DNA of 64,000 nt from NCBI RefSeq assembly GCF_019428685.1, contig NZ_CP080096.1, forward strand, positions 2,666,001-2,730,000, in the 5' to 3' direction. Below are positions 7,767 to 16,418 of this stretch, piece by piece. The position numbers and the translations under genes are program-made. Positions within the stretch are counted from its first letter, which is position 1. Each line of letters begins with the position of its first letter. The notes under the pieces were generated by a model. It was not told the DNA's origin. It ran no database searches and saw only the letters and a program-made list of their open reading frames with translations. Origin of the DNA: Paraburkholderia edwinii (GTDB taxonomy: Bacteria > Pseudomonadota > Gammaproteobacteria > Burkholderiales > Burkholderiaceae).

Positions 7767-10691
7767 ATGTTTTCTATGCGCAAACAATTGATCGCCTGGT
7801 TTTTTATCGTACTGGCGCTACCGGCCCTCGCGGCCCCCGCGCCGGCTAAAGCGGCCGCGCCGGTGGCGCCCGCCGCCGCATCCGCTGCGCCGCCCGTCAA
7901 GCTCACGCCCGACCAGGCTCGCCAGGCGCTCGACGTCCTCAACGATCCGCAACGTCGCGCGCAGGTGACCAACACGCTGCATGCGATCGCCGCCGCCGGC
8001 GCACTGGCCGCGCCGCCCGTCGTGGCGAGTCCCGCAGCGGCTGCCAGCGCGGCGCCGGCGGCCGCTGCGAGCACGCCGCTCGCGCTCAAATCGAACGGCC
8101 TCGCGGCGCAGATCGCGCGGCAAGGCGCGCGCTGGCTCGGGCAGGCCGGCATGTCGCTCAAGCATTCGCTGATCGTGCTGCTCGATACGGCGTCGGTGCG
8201 CGCGTGGTGGCGCGATGAAATTCAGAACCCGCAGGAGCGCGCGAGGCTCGCGACGATTCTGTCCGCGATCCTCGGCACACTATTGCCGGCCATCTTTATC
8301 GAGTGGCTGGTGCGGCGGCTGTTGCGCCGCGCGCGTGCCGCGATTGCCGCGCGGCGTTTGCATCGCGAGGCGATGCAGCAGGCGGCCGCGCGGCGCGAAA
8401 CGCGAGGGGATGCGGTGGTGGGTGGGACTGCTGCGGTGAATGCATCTGCGACCACCGCGGCGACTACGGCCGCACCTGCTGCCGCGCCGCCGGGTGTGAA
8501 GTCTGATGCGGCGGCTGGCGCTTCTGCTTCAGCTTCCGCTTCGTCAGCCGCGCGTGTCGTCGGAACGCCCGGCGACATCGATGAAGAAGCAGCGCAAGCC
8601 GCGCGGGCGGCCGGCGTGCCTTTGCAGCCCGGCGACGACGCAAGTGCCGTCCAGGCGAAAGCCGACGCCGACGCCGCAGCCGCCGCAACGTCGGCTAAGG
8701 CTGAAGCAACATCGACCGCATCGGCTGCGTCCACGCCGCCCGCGGCGCCTGCTGCCGCCTCGTCAATCCCAGCCGACACCCCCGAGCAGCAGGCCAAACA
8801 GGCGCGCAGCCAGCGCCACGCGGTCGCTCACTGGACCTTGCTGCAGCGCTTGCCGCTCGCCGCGCTGCAACTGGTCTTGCGCCTCGTGCCGCTCGCGGTA
8901 TTTGTCGCCGTCGCGAGCGTCCTGATGTCGATCCTCGCCGAAGACGGCTCGCCGCAGGACCGCGCGCTCAGCACGCTGATCGACCTGTACGTGATTTGCC
9001 GGACCGTCGTTATCGCCTGCGGCGTCTTCCTGCAGCCCGACGCGCCCGCGCTGCGCCTGTGGCGCATGCCGGACCGGTGGGCAATTTTTGTTCAGCGCTG
9101 GGCGATCTGGATCGTCAGCGCGATCGGCGGCGGCGCCGCGGTCGTCGAAATCGCGCTCGCGCTTGGCCTTTCGGAGTCCGCGCATACCGCGCTCGTCAAA
9201 CTTGTCGCGCTCGCGGGCCACGTGCTGCTGTCGCTGATGATCCTGCAATGCCGCAAGCCCGTCGCCGAAGCGATCCGCGCGCGGGCGCAGGACAGCAGCA
9301 GCCCGATGAAACTCGTCGGCGAAGGCTTCGTCGATTTGTGGACCGGTGTCGCGGTGTTTATCGTGATGGCGCTGTGGTTCGTCTGGGCGCTCGATGTGCA
9401 GAACGGTTATCGCACGCTGCTGCATCTCGGCGGTATTTCGGTGGCCGTGCTGATCGGCGCGCGCGTCGTGTCGATCGTCGTGTTCGGCGCGCTCGGGCGG
9501 ATCTTTCGCGTCGAAGAGGAAGAGGGGCGCTCGCTCGTTCACGAGCATGCGTACCGCTACTACCCGTTCGTGCGCAGAATCGTCTATCTGCTAATCGCGG
9601 TGGTGACCATCCTGGTACTGTTGCAGGTGTGGCATATCGACGTTTGGCAGTTCTTCGCGGCGGGCACGATCGGGCATCGGCTCACGTCCGCGATCGTGAC
9701 GATCTTCGTGGCCGCGGTCATCGCGCTGTTCGTCTGGGAAGCGGTGAACGTGTCGGTCGAGCGGCGCCTTGCGCGCTGGACGCAGCGCGGCGATCTGATG
9801 CGCGCCGCGCGCCTGCGCACCTTGCTGCCGATGCTACGCACGGCGCTTTTCGTGGTGATCGCGCTGGTCGTGGTGATGACGGGGTTGAGCGAACTCGGCG
9901 TGAATACGGCGCCGCTGCTGGCAAGCGCGAGCATCTTCGGCGTTGCGCTCGGCTTCGGTTCGCAAAAACTCGTGCAGGATTTCATCACGGGCATTTTCCT
10001 GCTAATGGAAAACGCGATGCAGGTCGGCGACTGGGTCACGCTTGCGGGCGTGTCGGGCACGGTCGAGTATCTGTCGATTCGTACGGTGCGGCTGCGCGGC
10101 GGCGACGGTTCCTTGTACACGGTGCCGTTCAGTTCGGTGTCGACCGTCAACAATACGAATCGCGGGCTCGGCAATGCGGCGGTGCGGGTCAGCATCGTGT
10201 TCGGCGCGGACCTCGATCTCGCGATCGCGACGTTAAAGGAAATCGGCGCGTCGCTGCGTGGAGACGACCAGTTCAAGGACGGCATTCTGTCGGACTTCGC
10301 ATTCTGGGGCGTCGATGCGGTCGACGGCGCGTCGGTTACGCTCGCGGGCCAGGTGCAGTGCCGCGACTCCGCGCGCTGGGGCGTGCAGCGCGAATTCAAC
10401 CGGCGCATTTTCCAGCGCTTCAGCGAGCGTGGCATTGCGATTCTGAATCCGCAGCGGCAATTGCTTGCGCCGGAGGATGGAAGGCTGACGGTCGCGCAAT
10501 TGAATGGGCGCGGCGAGCCGGATGACGATGGCGATGCGGGCGGCACGCGTGACGCCAGCGTGCGTCATGGTGCGCGAAGTGGGCATGATAAGCGTGGCGG
10601 GCGAGATAACGCGCAGGCAGATACCGACGAGGATCGCGGCGCGGGGCAAGGCGCCAGAGAAAAGCCGGATACCGGAGGCCACCACTCCTAG
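7767..10691 (+). CDS. Large MscS-family mechanosensitive channel
   Basis: 974 aa. A Sec signal peptide (about 1-22, start possibly at the second ATG, 7776) is followed by an Ala/Pro-rich stretch, a first membrane segment near 170, a long Ala/Ser/Thr-rich low-complexity region (about 215-345), then several membrane helices. The MscS pore and beta domain begin near 690, with LGFGSQKLVQDFITGIFLL and the downstream VGDWVTL / GTVEYLSIRTVRLR motifs. The tail after about 900 is polar and disordered. The YbiO-like architecture suggests osmotic-shock release in the inner membrane. No operon partner. Confidence 0.88.
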   Translation: MFSMRKQLIAWFFIVLALPALAAPAPAKAAAPVAPAAASAAPPVKLTPDQARQALDVLNDPQRRAQVTNTLHAIAAAGALAAPPVVASPAAAASAAPAAAASTPLALKSNGLAAQIARQGARWLGQAGMSLKHSLIVLLDTASVRAWWRDEIQNPQERARLATILSAILGTLLPAIFIEWLVRRLLRRARAAIAARRLHREAMQQAAARRETRGDAVVGGTAAVNASATTAATTAAPAAAPPGVKSDAAAGASASASASSAARVVGTPGDIDEEAAQAARAAGVPLQPGDDASAVQAKADADAAAAATSAKAEATSTASAASTPPAAPAAASSIPADTPEQQAKQARSQRHAVAHWTLLQRLPLAALQLVLRLVPLAVFVAVASVLMSILAEDGSPQDRALSTLIDLYVICRTVVIACGVFLQPDAPALRLWRMPDRWAIFVQRWAIWIVSAIGGGAAVVEIALALGLSESAHTALVKLVALAGHVLLSLMILQCRKPVAEAIRARAQDSSSPMKLVGEGFVDLWTGVAVFIVMALWFVWALDVQNGYRTLLHLGGISVAVLIGARVVSIVVFGALGRIFRVEEEEGRSLVHEHAYRYYPFVRRIVYLLIAVVTILVLLQVWHIDVWQFFAAGTIGHRLTSAIVTIFVAAVIALFVWEAVNVSVERRLARWTQRGDLMRAARLRTLLPMLRTALFVVIALVVVMTGLSELGVNTAPLLASASIFGVALGFGSQKLVQDFITGIFLLMENAMQVGDWVTLAGVSGTVEYLSIRTVRLRGGDGSLYTVPFSSVSTVNNTNRGLGNAAVRVSIVFGADLDLAIATLKEIGASLRGDDQFKDGILSDFAFWGVDAVDGASVTLAGQVQCRDSARWGVQREFNRRIFQRFSERGIAILNPQRQLLAPEDGRLTVAQLNGRGEPDDDGDAGGTRDASVRHGARSGHDKRGGRDNAQADTDEDRGAGQGAREKPDTGGHHS

Positions 10692-10722
10692 CACGCTTGC
10701 CGTGTCCGTACGCTGCGGTGAT

Positions 10723-10746
10723 GGCGGGCTTATCCGCGAGCCCGCC
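10723..10746. terminator. Hairpin between the convergent channel and repeat-protein genes
   Basis: GGCGGGCT (10723-10730) and AGCCCGCC (10739-10746) form a perfect 8-bp stem with an 8-nt loop in the 71-bp space between two convergent genes. There is no T-run, so it is only a candidate bidirectional terminator. Confidence 0.4.
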
Positions 10747-10762
10747 GACCATCACATCGCGA

Positions 10763-13300
10763 CTATATCTGGAAGCCCGCGATCAGTTGAGCGTTCATGA
10801 AATAGCCGCCGCAGTGTTTACTGTCGTAAATGTTAGTGTTTTGCAGCAGAAGCCCGTCCCCGGCGTATTTTGATTGGGCGGTCGCATGACCTGTCTTGTC
10901 GTACGTCGTGGACCAATACGAGCCGTCGTTGTTGTACGAAAACTTTGTGAAGCCCGTCAGACCCAGTGAGTTATAGCGGTCGGCCTCGATCTGACGGCCG
11001 AGGCTGTCGAAGAAATCGTGCTCAGTCAACGTTCGCCCCGTGTACTGATAGTAGTCCTGGATGATGTTGTTGGAACCAAATACCCCGATCAATTCCTGCG
11101 TGCTATTGAACGCATGAGCCGCATAGCTGCCGTCCAGATTGAAATCGAACTGCTTGGTCGTCTTTCCGTCGGTGCCGAAGTAGATGTCCTGCGTTTTATA
11201 CCCGCTGGCGTTGAAGGCTGCGTACTCCGTCATTTGACCATTGGCGCCGAACAGCGCGGCGATTTGTGAACCGTCGCTGTTGAAGACGTGCGACGTATAA
11301 CTGCCGTCCAGCTTGAAGTCCAGTTGCTTGGTTGATTTTCCGTCCATGCCGAAAAAGATGTCCTGTGTTTTGGTGCCGTTGACGTTGAACGTCGCATACT
11401 CGGTTACCTTGTTTTGGGCATCGACGAGCGTGGCTGCCTGCGTACCATCTGAATTGAAATCATATTTCGTGTAGCTGTGGTCCAGATTGAACGTGTACCG
11501 CTGCGTTTCCTTGCCGTTCGTGTAAAAGCTGTCGAGCGTTTTGAAGCCGCTGGTGTTGAACTTCGCATATTCGGTCAACTGGCCGTTGGTGCCGTACAGG
11601 CTCGCGGTCTGTGAACCATCCACGCTGAAGTCGTACTTCGTATAGCTGTTGTCCAGATTGAACTTGTACTGCTGCGTCTCCCTGCCGTTCGTGTAGAAGC
11701 TGTCGAGCGTTTTAAAGCCGCTGGCGTTGAACTTTGCATATTCGGTCAACTGGCCATTGGTCCCGTACAGGCTCGCGGTCTGTGAACCATCCGCGCTGAA
11801 ATCGTACTTCGTGTAGCTGTGATCCAGATTGAACTTGTACTGCTGCGTTTCTCTGCCATTCGTGTAAAAGCTGTCGAGCGTCTTGAAGCCGCTGGCGTTG
11901 AACTTCGCATATTCGGTCAACTGGCCATTGGTCCCGTACAGGCTGGCGGTCTGTGAACCATCCGCGCCGAAGTCGTACTTCGTATAGCTGTTGTCCAGAT
12001 TGAACTTGTACTGCTGCGTCTCCCTGCCGTTCGTGTAGAAGCTGTCGAGCGTTTTAAAGCCGCTGGCGTTGAACTTTGCATATTCGGTCAACTGGCCATT
12101 GGTCCCGTACAGGCTGGCGGTCTGTGAACCATCCGCACTGAAGTCGTACTTCGTATAGCTTTTGTCCAGATTGAAGGTGTACCGCTGTGTTTCCTTGCCG
12201 TTCGTGTAGAAGCTGTCAAGCGTTTTGAAGCCGCTGGTGTTGAACTTCGCATATTCGGTCAACAGGCCATTGACCCCGTACAGGCTCGCGGTCTGTGAAC
12301 CGTCCGCACTGAAGTCGTACTTTGTGTAGCTGTTGTCGACATTGAAGTTGAACTGCTGCGTCGCCTTGCCGTTCAATCCATAAAAAGTGTCTTGAAGTTT
12401 GAATCCGGAATAGTCGAATTTCGCCTGTTCCGTTATCTGACCGTTGCTCCCGAACAGCGTTGACGTTACGAACCCATTGAGCGATACGTCGCCGCCAACC
12501 ATCAGCCATGTGCCGTTCACTAGTGGAATGGCTTTGCTCTCAATCGAGCACACCTGCTGCCCATTGATCGTGGTGGTTTTGTAAGTGATTGTCGGGCTCT
12601 GTATCTTGGTCCAGTCCACGGTATTAGGGTCCATGCCGCAATGACTGACGATCCACCAATCAGACCAATATTCGGAGTACGTAATATTCTGGGCAATAGA
12701 AGGATGAAGATTGGCATAGTACTGCCCCGCCAGACTGACAGTTGCAGAACCGGGATTGGCGAGCATCTGGGCAGCGGCGGAACCAAACAGCGCGTTGTTC
12801 ACGTCGATACCCATCGACAGCGCGAGTTGGTTCAATTGTTGCGTGAGCGTGCTATTTGAGTCGTCTGAATGCATGTGCCCGGCTGTGCCGCCCTTCAGGC
12901 CCAACTGAATTGCGACGATATACTCCGAGAGCATTGCGACGCCTTCGTTCGTCTGTCCATTCGCAATTGCCTGGTCCGGGTTTGTTGCTAGCTTGCCTCC
13001 TGTGCCGCCCGTCAAGAGGGCGTGTCCCAGTTCGTGTGCCAGCGTGGTAGCAAATGCGTCGGGAGACTCATTCCAGGAGGGATCAATGCTGATGACCTGA
13101 TCGGATGGATTAGTGAAGATTCCGCTATTTGCGGAACCAATCAGGATTTTCCAGTCTCCCGAGCTGAAAAATTGGTTAAGCTCGCCCGCTAGGAAGGCGG
13201 ACTTTTTCGCTGCATCAATGATTGCGTTATATGTGGAAGGATTCAGGGTAAAAGCTTCTGTCAGCTTTTCAATGGCTTTCGACGTGAGATTAACTGTCAT
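10763..13300 (-). CDS. Putative T1SS-exported metallopeptidase-like protein with 57-aa repeats
   Basis: 845 aa. Residues 1-265 form a globular domain with a zincin motif HELGH (89-93) and downstream acidic residues in [10 protein letters not shown] (E119, E126) that could supply the third zinc ligand. Residues about 270-727 are eight 57-58-residue repeats, each containing a version of [16 protein letters not shown] and [13 protein letters not shown]. The last about 115 residues are different and end in the hydrophobic QLIAGFQI, a plausible C-terminal type I secretion signal. There is no Sec signal peptide and no RTX nonapeptide. It is the last gene of the leftward unit with three paralogous small genes and a full T1SS. 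I infer a secreted protease or toxin; I recognise no named family. Confidence 0.6.
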   Translation of the reverse strand: MTVNLTSKAIEKLTEAFTLNPSTYNAIIDAAKKSAFLAGELNQFFSSGDWKILIGSANSGIFTNPSDQVISIDPSWNESPDAFATTLAHELGHALLTGGTGGKLATNPDQAIANGQTNEGVAMLSEYIVAIQLGLKGGTAGHMHSDDSNSTLTQQLNQLALSMGIDVNNALFGSAAAQMLANPGSATVSLAGQYYANLHPSIAQNITYSEYWSDWWIVSHCGMDPNTVDWTKIQSPTITYKTTTINGQQVCSIESKAIPLVNGTWLMVGGDVSLNGFVTSTLFGSNGQITEQAKFDYSGFKLQDTFYGLNGKATQQFNFNVDNSYTKYDFSADGSQTASLYGVNGLLTEYAKFNTSGFKTLDSFYTNGKETQRYTFNLDKSYTKYDFSADGSQTASLYGTNGQLTEYAKFNASGFKTLDSFYTNGRETQQYKFNLDNSYTKYDFGADGSQTASLYGTNGQLTEYAKFNASGFKTLDSFYTNGRETQQYKFNLDHSYTKYDFSADGSQTASLYGTNGQLTEYAKFNASGFKTLDSFYTNGRETQQYKFNLDNSYTKYDFSVDGSQTASLYGTNGQLTEYAKFNTSGFKTLDSFYTNGKETQRYTFNLDHSYTKYDFNSDGTQAATLVDAQNKVTEYATFNVNGTKTQDIFFGMDGKSTKQLDFKLDGSYTSHVFNSDGSQIAALFGANGQMTEYAAFNASGYKTQDIYFGTDGKTTKQFDFNLDGSYAAHAFNSTQELIGVFGSNNIIQDYYQYTGRTLTEHDFFDSLGRQIEADRYNSLGLTGFTKFSYNNDGSYWSTTYDKTGHATAQSKYAGDGLLLQNTNIYDSKHCGGYFMNAQLIAGFQI
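11120..12493 (-). repeat. Array of about eight 171-bp coding repeats
   Basis: The unit encodes 57 residues; repeat starts fall at residues 327, 384, 441, 498, 555 and 612, with two 58-residue units following and one diverged unit before. The central units are almost identical at DNA level, including silent positions, which points to recent amplification or gene conversion. It is coding sequence, not a CRISPR array. Confidence 0.9.
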
Positions 13301-13314
13301 TTAATTTTACCTGC

Positions 13315-14046
13315 TCAGTGCTTTTCGATTTTGATAAGAATGTTGGAAAGTTTGCCAGCGGGATTGAAGCCGACGGTGAGCGTCTTTTCGATTTGATCGC
13401 CAGCTAGCGTGTACCGCCAAATCTCATTGCCATGAGGGGCTGTTGCCGCAGGAGGACCGCCGTGGCGGTAAGGCTCCGGCGGAAGACGAACAAACTTCTC
13501 CGCGAATATCTTCTGGGCCGTATCGAAATCGGGGCCAACTTCAACCATTGAGAAATTAATAGCTGCCGTGACCAGTCCGGATTGATGCGTCGTCTTTCCA
13601 CTTACCATCCCAGCGCCCGTAGCCCAGCCACCAAAAAAATCTGACGCCTTGATCCGCGGAAAAATTGATTCAGGCGGATTTGCCGCAAATGAGATATTGC
13701 GATCGGCGCCGACCGGATCGGTATTGACCTTCACTTCGTTCAGGTTGAAAAAATTCTTCAGATTTTCTTCGGAAAAGAACTCGTCCTTCAGCAAAAGATC
13801 ATGGTCAAAAATGAACTTAAAATTCCTGACGAAATCAATAGGTGTTTTGGGTCGGGATATCATCTGGCTCACCTCTTCCGATGTATGGGGAGGAACAGAC
13901 TGTGTGGTCGGCGAGCTCGCCGCCTCGACATACTTCAGGCCGCTCGCCGTTGACGCGGGGACTTCCGGCGGAGTCGCCGGTTGTGCGTAACTCAAATTGC
14001 TTGCCACTGTGACAGTTGTCACCGCAACGGTTGCTACGGGGTTCAT
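13315..14046 (-). CDS. Tandem paralogue 1, possible inhibitor/immunity protein of the repeat protease
   Basis: 243 aa from the ATG at 14044-14046, which has GGAG 8 nt upstream; the same frame is open 19 codons further up. An uncharged hydrophobic N-terminus (VATVAVTTVTVASNLSYAQP) is followed by a Pro/Ser-rich linker, a helical stretch around FVRNFKFIFDHDLLL, and a C-terminal region with PPEPYRHGGPP, APHGNEIWRY and LTVGFNPAGKLSN. It is closely similar to the two upstream genes and lies 14 bp from the repeat-protein gene. No known family recognised. Function as cognate inhibitor is inferred from position by analogy with serralysin loci; it could equally be a second T1SS cargo. Confidence 0.65.
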   Translation of the reverse strand: MNPVATVAVTTVTVASNLSYAQPATPPEVPASTASGLKYVEAASSPTTQSVPPHTSEEVSQMISRPKTPIDFVRNFKFIFDHDLLLKDEFFSEENLKNFFNLNEVKVNTDPVGADRNISFAANPPESIFPRIKASDFFGGWATGAGMVSGKTTHQSGLVTAAINFSMVEVGPDFDTAQKIFAEKFVRLPPEPYRHGGPPAATAPHGNEIWRYTLAGDQIEKTLTVGFNPAGKLSNILIKIEKH

Positions 14047-14281
14047 TTGACATGCTCCACAAAAACGACGTTGAACAACGGTATTTCCATCATCATCGCT
14101 CACTCTTTATCGCGCATATATCAACAATATCTAAATCACAGATTTGACTAATTTCACGTCACAAAATCGAACTTTCACACTGCCCCATGATTGCATTGCA
14201 TACCGAAGGACTAACACCGAATCGGTCATCCAACTTTTCAAGAGCATTTTACATTAAATTAGATATCCTTTAGTTTTCTAT
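14047..14281 (-). other. AT-rich spacer between paralogues 1 and 2
   Basis: Much of this 235-bp gap is notably AT-rich for the window (for example around 14105-14160 and 14240-14280), suggesting foreign or poorly ameliorated DNA. The part nearest paralogue 1 matches the conserved leader block found ahead of all three paralogues. No gene seen. Confidence 0.5.
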
Positions 14282-15013
14282 TTAGTGCTTTTCGATTTGG
14301 ATAAGAACGTTAGAGAGTGTGCCAGAGGGGCCGAAACCCACAGTGAGCGTCTTTTCGATTTGATCGCCAGCTAGCGTGTACCGCCAGGTCTCATTGCCAT
14401 GAGGGGCTGTTGCCTCAGGAGGACCACCGTGGCGGTAAGGCTCGGGCGGAAGACGAACGAACTTCTCCGCGAATATCTTCCAGGCTGTATCGAAATCGGG
14501 ACCAACTTCAACCATTCCAAAATTTATGACTGCCTTGACCGATCCGGATTGAGACACCGTCTTTCCACCTACCATTCCAGCGCCGGGAGCCGAGCCGCCA
14601 AAAAAATCAGACGCTTTGATTCGCGGAAATACTGATTCAGGTGGATTTTGTATAATTGAAATCTTCCGTTCGGTATCGGTTGAATCGATAAAGACCTCAG
14701 CGTCGTCCAGATTGAAAACATCCTTCAGATTGGCTTCGGAGAAAAAATCGTCGTTTAACAAAAGATCGTGATCAAAAATGAACTTGAGATTCCTGACGAA
14801 ATCAACAGGTGTTTTGGGTCGCGATATCATCTGGCTCACCTCTTCCGATATATGGGGCGGAACGGACTGTGTGGTCGGCAACTTCGCCACCTGGACATAT
14901 TTCAGGCCACTCGTCGTTGACCCAGGGGCTTCTGGCGGAGCTGCCGGTTGTGCGTAACTCAAATTGCTTGCCACTGTGACGGTTGTCACCGCAACGGTTG
15001 CTATAGTGTTAAT
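14282..15013 (-). CDS. Tandem paralogue 2, with ATT at the position of the start codon
   Basis: Aligned with its neighbours, the reading frame begins at 15011-15013, where the codon is ATT instead of ATG, while the GGAG ribosome-binding site 8 nt upstream and the following residues (NTIATVAVTTVTVA) are kept. From that point it is 243 codons, exactly the length of paralogues 1 and 3. The only conventional alternative is a GTG at 14987-14989, which would remove about half of the hydrophobic N-terminus. The C-terminal half is nearly identical to paralogue 1. It is either expressed weakly from ATT or GTG, or newly silenced. Confidence 0.6.
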   Translation of the reverse strand: MNTIATVAVTTVTVASNLSYAQPAAPPEAPGSTTSGLKYVQVAKLPTTQSVPPHISEEVSQMISRPKTPVDFVRNLKFIFDHDLLLNDDFFSEANLKDVFNLDDAEVFIDSTDTERKISIIQNPPESVFPRIKASDFFGGSAPGAGMVGGKTVSQSGSVKAVINFGMVEVGPDFDTAWKIFAEKFVRLPPEPYRHGGPPEATAPHGNETWRYTLAGDQIEKTLTVGFGPSGTLSNVLIQIEKH

Positions 15014-15148
15014 TTGTCATGCTCCATAAAAAAATTGCATTGAACAGCGGGATTTCCATCGCCGACGCGCGTCCTCGATCGTGCGGCGACTGATGTCTGC
15101 ACGCAGCTGATCCTTTTGTTCGAGAATTGTCATTTCGTTCTTCGTTTT

Positions 15149-15880
15149 TTAACTTTTCCTGACACTGATTAGAACGCTGGAAAGTCGACCAGCCGGATCG
15201 AAGCCGATCGTGACCGTTTTTTCAGCCTGATCGTCCGACTGCTTGTATTGCCACGTCTCGTTACCGTGGGGAGCTGTCGCCGCGGGCGGCCCGCCGTGGG
15301 GAGATGGCTGCGGCGGGAGTCGGATAAGTTTCTCCGCAAATACCTTTTGGGTTTCGTCAAAGTCCGGACCGCCCTCATGCATGAGGAAATTCATTCCTGC
15401 CGTGACATGTCCGGTGTGATGAACCGCCTTTCCGCCCACCAATTGCGCAGTTGGCGTGAGATCAATGCGTTCCGGTATAGCCACCCATGGGAATATTGAT
15501 GAAAAATGACTCGATGAAATGGAGATCCGACCATCCCCATTCTGTTCGACAGATCCGGTTAAATGGACGCTTTCCAAATTAAACACATTTTTCAGGTTGG
15601 CTTCGGAATAAAAGTCGTCATTCAGCAAGAGATTATTATCAAAGATGAATTTAAGGTTCTTGACGAACTCAATAGGCGTCTTGGGTCGGGATATCATCTG
15701 ACTCACCTCTTCGACTGCTCGGGGGGGAACAGACTCTACGGTCAACGAACTCGCCGCCGGAACATATTTCAGGCCGTTCGACATCGATGCAGCGGCTTCC
15801 GGCAGAGCCGCCGGTTGTGCGTAACTCAGATTGCTTGCCACAGTGACGGTTGTCACCGCAACGGTTACTACAGGGTTCAT
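15149..15880 (-). CDS. Tandem paralogue 3, possible inhibitor/immunity protein
   Basis: 243 aa from the ATG at 15878-15880 with GGAG upstream. It shares the TVTVASNLSYAQP N-terminus, the EEVSQMISRPKTPI linker and the APHGNETW / GFDPAG C-terminal motifs with paralogues 1 and 2, but is the most diverged in the middle (about 95-160) and ends in SVRKS rather than IEKH. Promoter-proximal of the three. The leader block upstream is conserved too, so the duplication unit included the ribosome-binding region. Function inferred only from context. Confidence 0.65.
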   Translation of the reverse strand: MNPVVTVAVTTVTVASNLSYAQPAALPEAAASMSNGLKYVPAASSLTVESVPPRAVEEVSQMISRPKTPIEFVKNLKFIFDNNLLLNDDFYSEANLKNVFNLESVHLTGSVEQNGDGRISISSSHFSSIFPWVAIPERIDLTPTAQLVGGKAVHHTGHVTAGMNFLMHEGGPDFDETQKVFAEKLIRLPPQPSPHGGPPAATAPHGNETWQYKQSDDQAEKTVTIGFDPAGRLSSVLISVRKS

Positions 15881-16007
15881 CTGTCATGCTCCATAAAAGG
15901 CTGTATTGAACAGCGGGATTTCCATCGTCGACGCTCATCCTGGATTCGTGCAGGGAATCATCTCTGCACGCATCTGACGCAGGGCTTACTCAGGGAATTT
16001 CAAGAGA

Positions 16008-16355
16008 TCATTGAGGCGGCCGCCAATTAAAATTGGGCGGTCTACCGTAACCAGGCCGGGTAATTGCAGCTTGAGCACGGCGAGCGTTGTTCAGGTTCTC
16101 GACAGTTTGCTGCTGGCTTTTCTGCTGCGCCGACTCTCGGCTGCTTTCTCTGTCGGCAGCGTCCATGCAACGGATCGCTTCAACCCGTTGCTGCGAAGTC
16201 TGGTCGGCTGAATTGAGCGGCATACCTTGTGCGTCACGCACCTGACATCCGAACTCCACGCGCGGCATTTCTTCTGCATGGCCCAACTGAATGACAAGAA
16301 GTCCCACTAGCGAGACGTGAGCGAAAACGAAACCTCTGGATACCCTGATCTTCAT
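16008..16355 (-). CDS. Small exported Cys-containing protein of the T1SS locus
   Basis: 115 aa with a Sec signal peptide (about 1-27, cleavage near GHA-EE). The mature part starts with VEFGCQVRDAQG, carries two cysteines (FGC and IRCMD) that could form a disulfide, then a Gln/Ser/Arg-rich stretch and a Pro/Asn-rich end (RPPNFNWRPPQ). It lies between the HlyD-like gene and the three paralogues, on the same strand. Not recognised. It should be periplasmic or surface-associated. Confidence 0.6.
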   Translation of the reverse strand: MKIRVSRGFVFAHVSLVGLLVIQLGHAEEMPRVEFGCQVRDAQGMPLNSADQTSQQRVEAIRCMDAADRESSRESAQQKSQQQTVENLNNARRAQAAITRPGYGRPPNFNWRPPQ

Positions 16356-16418
16356 AACCAGTCGAATTCCTCGCGAAAAAAGTTAAACGTGACTCACTTC
16401 ACGGATCGCAATGACGCT

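Noticed and set aside
11120..12493. Regularly spaced repeats resembling a CRISPR array
   Set aside because: The repeats are 171 bp, contiguous, in frame and encode a 57-residue protein unit; there are no spacers and no cas genes.
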